Below are positions 1-7,173 of a stretch of DNA of 64,000 nucleotides, piece by piece. The notes under the pieces are model-generated. The model made no database searches. It was given only the letters and a program-made list of their open reading frames with translations, and was not told the DNA's origin. Where the stretch lies: positions 1,250,863 to 1,314,862 of the forward strand of contig NZ_DS544873.1 in the NCBI RefSeq assembly GCF_000154725.1. Direction: 5' to 3'. A program made the translations under genes and the position numbers. The stretch comes from Kordia algicida OT-1 (GTDB lineage: Bacteria; Bacteroidota; Bacteroidia; Flavobacteriales; Flavobacteriaceae). Position 1 is the stretch's first letter; each line of letters opens with the position of its first letter.

Positions 1-97
1 AAAAGCTTTGTAGCTATTCATGTTTGCAAATAGAAGAAACATGCTAAAACACATAAATTTTCTGAATATTTTGTACTTTAGTAAAAAACCAAACATA

Positions 98-781
98 ATG
101 AACGAAACCATCCCAAGAGAAACTTTTTCTTTTTTAACCCGACTTAGCGAGAACAACAACAGAGAATGGTTTACCGAGAATAAAAAAGAATTCAAAGAGA
201 TTGAAAGAGAAGTCAAACAGTTTTACAATCAATTGGGAGAATATTTAAATAAACACGATCAAATTGACAAAGTAAAAGTGTTTCGTATTTATAGAGATGT
301 TCGGTTTTCTAAGAACAAAACACCTTATAAAACACATTTTGGAGGAAGTTTTTACAGAGTAAAACCAAAATTACGTGGCGGTTATTATCTTCATATTCAG
401 CCAAATAATGAATCGTTTCTTGCAGCAGGTTTTTGGGATCCAAATAAGGAAGATTTACTCAGAATTCGTAAAGAATTTGAAATGGATGACACAGAAATCC
501 GCAATATCATCAACAAAAAATCATTTAAAGACATTTGGGGAGCATTTGAAGGTGATGAAGTAAAAACTGCACCAAAAGGATTCAGTCGCGATCATGCTGC
601 TATCGATTTAATCAAAAAGAAACAATTTATCTTCACTAAAAAATTGACAGACAAACAAGTGACTTCTTCAAATTTTATGACAGAAGTTGATGCCCATTTT
701 CAAGCAATTCGCCCATTTTTTAATTATATGAGCGAAGTACTTACAACCGATTTAAACGGCGTATCGTTGATAGATGAGTAG
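98..781 (+). CDS. DUF2461 domain protein
   Basis: A 227-residue protein of the DUF2461 (TIGR02453) family, whose biochemical role is not known. Family features visible are an N-terminal FLTRLSENNNREWF segment, a central FRIYRDVRFSKNKTPYKTHFG block and GGYYLHIQPN followed by AAGFWDP. The reading frame is open from position 20, but the ATG at 98 begins the family-type N-terminus (MNETIPRETFSFL); the 26 codons before it have no family features and cover the probable promoter (TACTTTAG at 74-81). No signal peptide or membrane segment, so it should be cytosolic. It stands alone on the + strand and converges on the next gene. Identification is secure at family level only. Confidence 0.85.
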   Translation: MNETIPRETFSFLTRLSENNNREWFTENKKEFKEIEREVKQFYNQLGEYLNKHDQIDKVKVFRIYRDVRFSKNKTPYKTHFGGSFYRVKPKLRGGYYLHIQPNNESFLAAGFWDPNKEDLLRIRKEFEMDDTEIRNIINKKSFKDIWGAFEGDEVKTAPKGFSRDHAAIDLIKKKQFIFTKKLTDKQVTSSNFMTEVDAHFQAIRPFFNYMSEVLTTDLNGVSLIDE

Positions 782-798
782 TTGTTAACAGCTTAGTT

Positions 799-1218
799 TT
801 AAATAACTTCGCTAAATTTTACATCTTTATCAAACAATAAAATATTATCCTTTAGACGTTCAATGACAATGTTCATCATGCGCTTGTTTAAAGGTGACGA
901 ATTTTCAATGTATTGAAGATATTCTTCCAAGGTAAATTGACCAATAACCATTCCTTTGAGTGAATTTCGAAATTTCATATCCTTCTGAATCGCATTTTCT
1001 ATGTAAAGCAAGCGTTTTTCAAGTGATAAGTCGTAAAAAACATTTTTTCGTTTGGTAATATAATTTCGAAAAGCAGCAATTAACAAAGGACTTTGAAGCT
1101 TGATAACAGGACGTAATGTGACATTTTGAAAGCGCTCGTCAGTTGACATATTTTCAGAGATTGACTTTGGGGAAATCTGCGGTCGCGCTTTGACTAAATC
1201 GTTTTCTCGATCGTTCAT
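799..1218 (-). CDS. Conserved flavobacterial protein, unknown function
   Basis: A 139-residue soluble, charged protein, probably mostly helical. The core (NVTLRPVIKLQSPLL, KNVFYDLSLEKRLLYIE, KFRNSLKGMVIGQFT, SPLNKRMMNIVIERLKDN) resembles a protein found across Flavobacteriia that is often labelled glyoxalase in databases. I see no metal-binding or fold signature of a real glyoxalase, so I do not use that name. It converges with the DUF2461 gene, 17 bp between stop codons, and its start faces the AT-rich upstream region of the DUF72 gene. Function unknown. Confidence 0.7.
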   Translation of the reverse strand: MNDRENDLVKARPQISPKSISENMSTDERFQNVTLRPVIKLQSPLLIAAFRNYITKRKNVFYDLSLEKRLLYIENAIQKDMKFRNSLKGMVIGQFTLEEYLQYIENSSPLNKRMMNIVIERLKDNILLFDKDVKFSEVI

Positions 1219-1376
1219 GACAATAAAGTTTTTATTAAATTTATTGATAATTGATGTTGATTCTTAACAGGTTATAAACAACTTGTTAACGATCTTATCA
1301 ACAAATCAAAAACTTACAAATTCATCAAGATTCCTATAAGAATTCTGTATTTTTATACTTTATTAAAAGAATACGT

Positions 1377-2201
1377 ATGAAATTCGGAAAAGTTTCCAAT
1401 CCTGAGATAATTGATTTCACCTTACCAAAAGATCATCCTGAAACAGAAGTAGTGTTACAAAAATACAAAAGTGACGAAAAACCTTCTATATATGTTGGTT
1501 GTGCCAAGTGGAATCGGCAAGATTTGAAAGGATTTTATCCGCGTGGTACTAAAGATGAATTGACATATTATGCATCGCAATTTAATTCGATTGAACTAAA
1601 TGCTACATTTTACCGAATGTTTCCTGCCGAACAGTTTGAAAAATGGCGAGATAAAACACCTGAAGGATTTAAGTTTTTTCCGAAAATTACCCAAGAAATC
1701 AGTCATTGGAAACGTTTGCAAGCTACAGAAGCTTTGGTCGATCAATACATATACAATGCTTCTCATTTACAAGAAAAACTAGGAACAATCTTTTTGCAAA
1801 TGCATGCTAATTTTTCACCAAAAGATTTTGATCGCGTGGTGAAATTTGCAGAATTCTGGCCGAAAAATGTGCCACTGACGATGGAGTTTAGACATACAGA
1901 TTGGTATAATGATGAAAAAATTGCCAACGAATTGTATCATTTGTTAGAAGAAAATAATATTGCAAATACGGTAGTCGATTCTGCCGGAAGGCGTGACATT
2001 ATGCATATGCGTTTAACGAATAACGAAGCGTTTATTCGGTATGTTGGCGCCAATCATGAAAGTGATTATGCTCGTTTGAATGATTGGGTTGATCGCTTGG
2101 AACTATGGATTTCACAAGGATTGAAGAACATTCACTTTTTTGTTCATCAGAATTTGGAATTAGAATCTCCGTTGTTATCTGCTTATTTCATTAAAAACTA
2201 A
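1377..2201 (+). CDS. DUF72 (YecE-like) protein, probably frameshifted near its 3' end
   Basis: DUF72 proteins have a TIM-barrel-like fold; their activity is not established. Visible family blocks are YVGCAKWNRQDLKGFYPRG, YYASQFNSIELNATFY, FKFFPKITQEISHW, a GTIFLQMHANFSP strand and a C-terminal FFVHQN. The frame stops after SAYFIKN, whereas relatives I remember run on with YFI-x-KLN and about 20 further residues. One extra A in the A5 run at about 2193-2197 would give YFIKKLND and keep the frame open to about 2332. The reported protein (274 aa) may therefore lack its natural C-terminus, through either a real mutation or a homopolymer miscall. The barrel itself appears complete. Confidence 0.85.
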   Translation: MKFGKVSNPEIIDFTLPKDHPETEVVLQKYKSDEKPSIYVGCAKWNRQDLKGFYPRGTKDELTYYASQFNSIELNATFYRMFPAEQFEKWRDKTPEGFKFFPKITQEISHWKRLQATEALVDQYIYNASHLQEKLGTIFLQMHANFSPKDFDRVVKFAEFWPKNVPLTMEFRHTDWYNDEKIANELYHLLEENNIANTVVDSAGRRDIMHMRLTNNEAFIRYVGANHESDYARLNDWVDRLELWISQGLKNIHFFVHQNLELESPLLSAYFIKN

Positions 2202-2362
2202 ATGACGTTTACAACAAAAAATATCACTTCCAAAAACCCTATCACAAAACCGCCAAAACCACAAAACTTTATTCTAGCGAACGTTTTAAGAAAAGATTGA
2301 AAATTCTTTTAAAAAAATTCTATATGAATTGATTGAATAGGAGAGAAGCGATGTGTATTTTT

Positions 2363-2426
2363 GTTGATGAGTTGATGAGTTGATGAGTTGATGAGTTGAT
2401 GAGTTGATGAGTTGATGAGTTGATGA
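2363..2426. repeat. Eight perfect tandem copies of GTTGATGA
   Basis: Eight uninterrupted head-to-tail copies of the octamer GTTGATGA fill 2363-2426, in the intergenic region before the thioesterase gene. The unit is not a multiple of three and lies outside any gene. A looser tract built on CCTAATA/CCTAAAA follows at about 2465-2512, ending just before the thioesterase ATG. Copy number could vary by slippage; an effect on the next gene is possible but not shown. Confidence 0.9.
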
Positions 2427-2518
2427 ATTATAATATATAAACATCTGCAATTAGAAAAAAACAAAATCTAAAACCTAAAACCTAATTCCTAATACCTAAT
2501 ACCTAAAACCAAAAAAAC

Positions 2519-2911
2519 ATGAGATTCCACACAAGAAAATGGGTCAAACCCGAAGATTTAAATCCTAACGGAACATTATTTGGAGGAAGATTGCTTGCTT
2601 GGATTGACGAAGAAGCAGCCTTGTACGCCATCATTCAGCTAGAAAATCCAAAAGTCGTGACCAAATACATGTCGGAAATAGATTTTAAAAGTTCCGCTAA
2701 AAAAGGCGACATTGTCGAGATAGGAATTGAAGTTGTAAAATTTGGAAAATCATCAATTGTGTTAAAATGTGAAGTGCGAAACAAAATGACACATGAAACT
2801 ATTTTGACAGTCGATAATATCGTCATGGTAAACTTAGATGCTGACGGAAATTCGCTTCCACATGGAAAGAGTAAAGTTGAATTTGTAAAAGATCGTTTGG
2901 GTTCTTCTTAA
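2519..2911 (+). CDS. Hotdog-fold acyl-CoA thioesterase
   Basis: A 130-residue single-hotdog-domain thioesterase of the YciA/acyl-CoA hydrolase type, expected to hydrolyse acyl-CoA thioesters to free acid and CoA in the cytosol. Typical features are the N-terminal LNPNGTLFGGRLLAWIDEEAAL helix, with the G-G-x-L-x-x-W-I-D-E pattern of the central helix and its catalytic acid, followed by the strands FKSSAKKGDIVEIGIEVVKFGKSSI. The length is normal for a one-domain enzyme, which works as a dimer or hexamer. It is monocistronic, with its own terminator at 2941-2969. The chain length of the substrate cannot be told from sequence. Confidence 0.9.
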   Translation: MRFHTRKWVKPEDLNPNGTLFGGRLLAWIDEEAALYAIIQLENPKVVTKYMSEIDFKSSAKKGDIVEIGIEVVKFGKSSIVLKCEVRNKMTHETILTVDNIVMVNLDADGNSLPHGKSKVEFVKDRLGSS

Positions 2912-2940
2912 AAAATTACTTTTAAACATTATAACATAAA

Positions 2941-2969
2941 GGATAAACCGAGAGTTTCTCCTTTTTTTT
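2941..2969 (+). terminator. Rho-independent terminator of the thioesterase gene
   Basis: GGATAAAC and GTTTCTCC form an 8-bp stem with one mismatch around a CGAGA loop, followed by T8. It lies 30 bp after the thioesterase stop. Confidence 0.8.
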
Positions 2970-3088
2970 GTTTGTGAATTATGCAAAAACGTCTCTTGTG
3001 TCATTCAAAATTATAGCCAAAAAGAGTTAAAATATTAAGAAAAATATATTTATATAGAATATAATTTCCTACAAAAAAGAAAAAGTGT

Positions 3089-3096
3089 TAGGTTTG
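3089..3096 (+). promoter_or_regulatory. -7 element TAGGTTTG
   Basis: Exact match to the Bacteroidota -7 consensus TAnnTTTG. There is no clear TTG at the -33 position. It is placed to drive the short transcript ending at the 3138-3168 terminator. Confidence 0.4.
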
Positions 3097-3100
3097 TAAT

Positions 3101-3168
3101 TCAGCAATACTATAAAAAAACTTTAACAAGTTTTTATGAGCTCAATTCTAAATTGGGCTCTTTTTTTC
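3101..3168 (+). ncRNA. Candidate ~70-nt small RNA
   Basis: A transcript starting a few bases after the TAGGTTTG element would run about 70 nt and end at a strong terminator. It has no ORF of useful length. I recognise no known RNA family; the call rests only on promoter, terminator and lack of a gene. Confidence 0.3.
3138..3168 (+). terminator. Rho-independent terminator
   Basis: GAGCTCAATT pairs with AATTGGGCTC (one mismatch, CTAA-type loop) followed by T8. There is no protein gene directly upstream. Confidence 0.75.
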
Positions 3169-3178
3169 CGTATCTTTA

Positions 3179-3302
3179 AGAGGAAAAGCATTAACAAAAT
3201 AATTTGCTGTTTAGTTAATTCTTTCAATATACTGGTTGATTCGGCTTAAAAATATTAACCAGATAGCGTCCTTAATTTCAAATATTAAGGACGCTTTTTT
3301 TG
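3179..3302 (+). ncRNA. Candidate ~120-nt structured small RNA
   Basis: A near-consensus -7 element (TATCTTTA, 3171-3178) precedes about 120 nt with two consecutive hairpins. The first pairs CTGGTTGAT (3232-3240) with ATTAACCAG (3254-3262), including one G-U pair. The second is the perfect 12-bp terminator stem at 3265-3295. No ORF. Alternatively this could be the decayed end of an older gene. Confidence 0.3.
3265..3302 (+). terminator. Rho-independent terminator with perfect 12-bp stem
   Basis: AGCGTCCTTAAT (3265-3276) pairs perfectly with ATTAAGGACGCT (3284-3295), followed by a T run. Confidence 0.8.
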
Positions 3303-3467
3303 TGAAAAGTGATAATTATTTTCCAAATACAACTTAAGACTTCAATACAAGGATTTTATAGCTTTTTACAATGCTCTAAAAAGAAATTAACAAATTCATT
3401 GTTAAAAAAAATAGTTTTGAATTTGACTTAGAATACTTAAATATGCACTGCAAAAGTATTCCCCGAT

Positions 3468-4202
3468 ATGAAAATTGTTCAAACGATTCCTGTATACAAC
3501 AGAAAAAGCAAACGTGTAACGAGTCTTAAAATTTCTGATTTTGAACTTATTAAAAATGAAAACGAAGAATTTTTTGATGTACAAGGCGATTTTGTCATTG
3601 TAAAAGATCGCTTTTTTAGAATGCCACATTTGGTAAAACCTTGGACATTTTGGATAGAAAACGGAAAGCCAAAAGCCGAACCCAGCGAAAATATTTCGTA
3701 TACAAGCGTACTTTTTGCGGTTGAAGCTCCTGATAAAAATGAATTTGATTACAAAAATGAATTTCGAGCGATGAATCCGCTTGCAGGCTATTTTCAAAGT
3801 TTTAAAAATGGTTTTATAGAATTGATGGCGCAAATTGCATCGAGTGATATCACTAATTTTGAAGTTACTTTTTATACCTTAGTTCCGTATCAAACTTCAT
3901 TACATTATCTATTAGGAAAAACAGGAAGCAACCAAACGCGTCTAAATTTTTGGTTTTATGGTTGGATCAATCTCAAGTATCGAAATGATTTTATGAATTA
4001 TTTAAAGCAGCATAAATTTGATTACTATATAAACGGAAGTACGCGCGCTTTTAAAGGAATTATTTCGCAAGAATTATCGCGTGTGATTGACGTAGAATAC
4101 CAAGTACATCACCCAAATAGCGGATTTTGGAAGCGAAAAAACATCAATTTGGGAATCAAAAAAATAGTGCATTTGCAACTTACAGAAATTGCCTGGAACT
4201 AG
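3468..4202 (+). CDS. Hypothetical protein, unrecognised family
   Basis: A 244-residue cytosolic-looking protein with no signal peptide or membrane helix. The middle is rich in aromatic residues (PLVGYFQSF-like and FWFYGWINLKYRNDF segments), and the first third reads as alternating beta strands (FFDVQGDFVIVKDRFFRMPHL). I recognise no catalytic motif. The start (MKIVQTIPVYNRK) recalls some glycosyltransferase openings, but no DxD or other family signature follows, so that assignment is not made. It lies alone between the small-RNA region and a secreted-protein gene. Confidence 0.6.
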   Translation: MKIVQTIPVYNRKSKRVTSLKISDFELIKNENEEFFDVQGDFVIVKDRFFRMPHLVKPWTFWIENGKPKAEPSENISYTSVLFAVEAPDKNEFDYKNEFRAMNPLAGYFQSFKNGFIELMAQIASSDITNFEVTFYTLVPYQTSLHYLLGKTGSNQTRLNFWFYGWINLKYRNDFMNYLKQHKFDYYINGSTRAFKGIISQELSRVIDVEYQVHHPNSGFWKRKNINLGIKKIVHLQLTEIAWN

Positions 4203-4305
4203 AAGATTGTAACTTGGAATGATAATTGTGTGTTAACTTCTGAATTTGTCATTGAAAAAATGCGTAATATTGTAAGACGTATTTGCAATTGATTAGAACG
4301 TACAG

Positions 4306-5028
4306 ATGTTGTTTGGAATAAATTTAAAATCAAAATTTCGTATCACTTTCCTCTTTATCCTAATTGGGATGCTGACTGTGCATGCGCAAAAAGATACGAC
4401 GAAAACCAATACGAACGATGCAGACATTACCAAAGGACGCATCAAACTCCCGTTTCCGAAGGCAAAAGATCCACTAAAACCACAAGATAAAGCTCCGAAC
4501 TTTATGGAGTTTAAAACACCAAGCTTGTTAACGAAAAAGAAAACGAGTTTGATAAAATTACCAGAATCCAAACGAGCTTCGCTCAAAGAAGAAAAAGAAA
4601 TTGACTTTACAGGACAAGAACGCTACGTTACGCGTAACAAAGAGTTTGAACGAAAACTGAATAAAAAAGACAAGCAAATTCGTCCAGAATATAAAGTTGA
4701 GCAATACTTAGGCGACTTTAAAAGCAATGGAGAATTTGTAGAAATTGTATGTCGAGATCATGAATTTGTCGATGGTGACAGAGTTCGCGTATACGTAAAT
4801 GATGTAGTGGTTGTAGAAAACATCCGATTGGAAGCTGTATACAAAAAACTAGACATTACCCTGAAAAAAGGATTTAATAAAATAGACTTTCAAGCATTAA
4901 ATCAAGGTTCATCTGGACCAAATACGGCCGAATTCCGTGTGTATGATGACAAAGGCGAACTCATTTCTGCCAATGAATGGAATTTAACTACAGGAATTAA
5001 AGCTACGATGATTATTGTAAAAGAGTAG
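4306..5028 (+). CDS. Secreted flavobacterial protein, unknown function
   Basis: A 240-residue protein with an N-terminal signal peptide (basic start, hydrophobic ITFLFILIGMLTV, cleavage expected after VHAQ at about residue 28). Residues 30-125 are Lys/Pro/Thr-rich and probably unstructured. Residues 130-240 form a compact beta domain (GEFVEIVCRDHEFVDGDRVRVYVNDVVV, LDITLKKGFNKIDFQALNQGSSGPNTAEFRVYDD) of the type that packs as a C2-like or pre-peptidase-like sandwich. I infer a periplasmic or surface role; the partner is unknown. No sorting domain or lipobox. Confidence 0.6.
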   Translation: MLFGINLKSKFRITFLFILIGMLTVHAQKDTTKTNTNDADITKGRIKLPFPKAKDPLKPQDKAPNFMEFKTPSLLTKKKTSLIKLPESKRASLKEEKEIDFTGQERYVTRNKEFERKLNKKDKQIRPEYKVEQYLGDFKSNGEFVEIVCRDHEFVDGDRVRVYVNDVVVVENIRLEAVYKKLDITLKKGFNKIDFQALNQGSSGPNTAEFRVYDDKGELISANEWNLTTGIKATMIIVKE

Positions 5029-5253
5029 GCTTTTTTGATCGCTCTACTTGTTTTAATTACATGGCTGTCATTCTTACGAATGCAATAATCTCTCTAAAAC
5101 TGCTTTCACAAAAAATGTCTTTTTAAGTGAATTTACTCAAGTAAATTTATATTTTGACTACGTTCAACAGAACTATCGAAAAATGCGATCAATCATGATT
5201 CGTTCAAAACACTTTTCATAAAAACTTGCAAATCCGAAATTTCAAAAAAAATT

Positions 5254-5283
5254 TTGCGCTTTACAAAATGTAAAGTATATTTG
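5254..5283 (+). promoter_or_regulatory. Promoter of the membrane protein/XRE pair
   Basis: TTG at 5254-5256 (-33) and TATATTTG at 5276-5283 (-7, exact TAnnTTTG), separated by 19 bp, 40 bp before the start codon at 5324. Confidence 0.75.
5260..5274. promoter_or_regulatory. Operator-like perfect palindrome TTTACA-AAA-TGTAAA
   Basis: The 15-bp perfect dyad lies wholly between the -33 and -7 elements of the same promoter, where a bound dimer would block RNA polymerase. The XRE regulator encoded second in the operon is the obvious candidate ligand (inference). Confidence 0.6.
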
Positions 5284-5323
5284 ACATTATGAAAAATAAA
5301 GTTGTCAATTAAAATAAAATATC

Positions 5324-5770
5324 ATGGCGAAAGAAACATTCTGTGAAGCAGAGGAAAGAAGATTTGAGAAATTTAAAAGATTTGGATTACCACATTCCTT
5401 CAAAAAAATAGGAATTGCTATTGTCATCATCGGATTTATAATTATGATTGTAGGTAAAATAGCAGATTTTAACACCTTATCTTTAAAATTCATTCTGAAG
5501 CGTGTCATATTAGTTGGATTGCTCATTGCAGCCTTATCAAAAGAAAAAGTAGAAGACGAAATGATTCGAACCATTCGTGGACAAGCATTTTCCATGGCTT
5601 TTATTGCAGGTGTTGTTTACACTTTAGTACAACCATTGATAAACTACCTTGTATCGTTTGTCGCAAAAGATGACAAAAGTTTATTAGAAGATGTCGGAGA
5701 CTTTCAGGTTTTATGGTTTCTTTTAACGATGTATCTATTATTTTTCTACATGATTAAAAAAAGATTGTAA
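5324..5770 (+). CDS. Four-helix integral membrane protein paired with XRE regulator
   Basis: A 148-residue protein with four predicted membrane helices at about residues 27-47, 53-73, 87-110 and 124-144, and a charged cytosolic N-terminus (MAKETFCEAEERRFEKFKRFG). The family is unnamed to me; pairs of a small membrane protein and a YgzD/YozG-size HTH protein are common in Firmicutes and Bacteroidota. Its stop overlaps the next start (TAATG), so the two are probably translationally coupled. It is transcribed from the promoter at 5254-5283. What it transports or senses cannot be told. Confidence 0.75.
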   Translation: MAKETFCEAEERRFEKFKRFGLPHSFKKIGIAIVIIGFIIMIVGKIADFNTLSLKFILKRVILVGLLIAALSKEKVEDEMIRTIRGQAFSMAFIAGVVYTLVQPLINYLVSFVAKDDKSLLEDVGDFQVLWFLLTMYLLFFYMIKKRL

Positions 5771-5970
5771 TGAAAAACCGCATCAAGATAGAACGCGCTA
5801 TTTTAGACATCACGCAAGACGAATTAGCAAAGAAAATAGGAGTTTCAAGGCAGACAATCAATTCTATTGAAAAAGGACGTTACGTGCCATCTACAGTATT
5901 GGCTTTGAAGTTGAGTAACTTATTTGACAAACCGATCAATGAATTTTTCTTTTTGGAAGAAACGGATTAA
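5770..5970 (+). CDS. Small XRE-family transcriptional regulator
   Basis: A 66-residue protein that is little more than one Cro/C1-type helix-turn-helix: helix 2-turn-recognition helix DELAKKIGVSRQTINSIEKGRYVPS at about residues 18-42, then ALKLSNLFDKPINEFF. It resembles the YgzD/YozG class of minimal regulators. The start codon overlaps the stop of the membrane protein gene by one base. It probably represses its own operon through the dyad at 5260-5274. It converges on the cyclase gene with only four bases between stop codons and no terminator. Confidence 0.9.
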   Translation: MKNRIKIERAILDITQDELAKKIGVSRQTINSIEKGRYVPSTVLALKLSNLFDKPINEFFFLEETD

Positions 5971-5974
5971 AAAG

Positions 5975-7051
5975 TTATTCCTTTGAAATACTGAAAATAT
6001 TGATGGCTTTTGCTTTTCCGCGAAGTAACAAATCATCAATATTTTTTGTAACATAATCTTCAGGAAGCTGCATTTCTTTCAATAACGATTCAGAAATCAA
6101 CATATTTGCACTGTAGTTATTGCATTCCGATTGAATCCGCGCGGTTGTATTAATCACATCTCCGTGATATGCAATTTCTTTCTTAACGCTTCCTACTTCG
6201 GTTACCATCAATTTTCCGCCATGAACACCAGCTTTAAACTCTGGAACCAAACCGTATTTCTCCTGATAATACGCACTTCGAGACGCTATTTTTTCTTTAA
6301 AACCAAAATACAAAGCAACTGCATTATTCCGTTTTATGCCGCGTTTATACGTCCAACTCAACACAGCTTCATCACCAACATATTGGTAAATTTCGGCATC
6401 GTATTTTTGTACAATTGTATTCAAATCATAAAAACAATCTTGAATCAACTGACTATACGTATAATGTCCCAAATTCTCAGCAATCGTCGTAGATGCCTTT
6501 AAATCGAGAAACATAAAAATTCGTTTTTCTTCTTGTGGTTTTCGGTACTTTCCTAGCAACATTTTCACAAAAACACCGCGACCAAATTTTTCATTCGCAA
6601 TTTTTATAAACGAAAATACCAGCGAAGCTACAACAAAGAAAAACATAATAGACCAAAATGTTTTATTCGTTCGCCACCATCCGCGTTCTTCATAAATAGA
6701 AACATCGAGCATATACCCTGTATATTCTACCACAAAACTGACCAAAAAAATCAGTGTAACGAGATAAATGAAGTTTTTTGAGAAAATGATAATGCCTAAA
6801 GCTAAATTTTTTGCCAAATACCGATCAAATAAAAACTCAATAAAAGCATAAAAAATTCCAAACGGAATCGCAGAAATACTCACGTACATCAATAAATTTT
6901 GCAAAGGCAATTGATACTTTGGAAGAATACTCACACCTTTTTCCTCAAAAACACCAAAATAACGGACAACAATCATAAAGCCAAAGGCAAATACCCAAAA
7001 AATAATAGATCGTAACGTGAATAATAAGTATTGTTGCAAGGTGCGTTTCAT
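5975..7051 (-). CDS. Membrane-bound class III adenylate/guanylate cyclase
   Basis: 358 residues from the ATG at 7051; the open frame extends further upstream, but that part would overlap the divergent gene and lacks family character. The N-terminal half has about four membrane helices (near residues 14-34, 50-73, 88-114 and 136-150). The C-terminal half is a class III cyclase catalytic domain, expected to make cAMP or cGMP from ATP or GTP. Visible markers are IFMFLDLKAST, with metal ligand Asp at about 183, and YVGDEAVLSW, with the second metal Asp at about 227. The substrate-selecting residues cannot be assigned with certainty. Bacteroidota rarely use cAMP-CRP signalling, so the downstream receptor is unclear. 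Confidence 0.85.
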   Translation of the reverse strand: MKRTLQQYLLFTLRSIIFWVFAFGFMIVVRYFGVFEEKGVSILPKYQLPLQNLLMYVSISAIPFGIFYAFIEFLFDRYLAKNLALGIIIFSKNFIYLVTLIFLVSFVVEYTGYMLDVSIYEERGWWRTNKTFWSIMFFFVVASLVFSFIKIANEKFGRGVFVKMLLGKYRKPQEEKRIFMFLDLKASTTIAENLGHYTYSQLIQDCFYDLNTIVQKYDAEIYQYVGDEAVLSWTYKRGIKRNNAVALYFGFKEKIASRSAYYQEKYGLVPEFKAGVHGGKLMVTEVGSVKKEIAYHGDVINTTARIQSECNNYSANMLISESLLKEMQLPEDYVTKNIDDLLLRGKAKAINIFSISKE

Positions 7052-7173
7052 AGTTTGCAAAATACTAAAAGTCTCGATAAATTCAGTACAAATATGTATT
7101 TTGAATATGTATTTTTTAAAATAAATTCTGAAATATAAATTGTACATTGTCTGCAACAATCAACATAAAAATT

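Larger units (their letters stand above)
2912..3467. other. Gene-free stretch with three terminators and two possible small RNAs
   Basis: No convincing protein-coding frame lies between the thioesterase and the gene at 3468; antisense frames here are shadows. After the thioesterase terminator there are two further intrinsic terminators (3138-3168 and 3265-3302), each with a promoter-like element 80-100 bp upstream and no ORF in between. These are listed separately as candidate small RNAs. Confidence 0.7.

Noticed and set aside
2363..2426. CRISPR array from regular repeats
   Set aside because: Units are 8 bp and contiguous, with no spacers and no cas genes.
3402..3833. Antisense frame of 143 codons opposite the gene at 3468
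   Set aside because: Aromatic/basic-rich translation typical of the complement of an AT-rich gene; overlaps a better frame with normal composition.
5324..5970. Toxin-antitoxin pair
   Set aside because: The first protein has four membrane helices and 148 residues, more like a transporter or sensor partner than a toxin; small membrane protein/XRE pairs are usually not toxin-antitoxin systems. Not excluded.
5975..7051. Cyclase as a defence nucleotide synthase
   Set aside because: The FLDL and GDE motifs are of class III adenylate/guanylate cyclases, with membrane helices; no CD-NTase features and no effector nearby.
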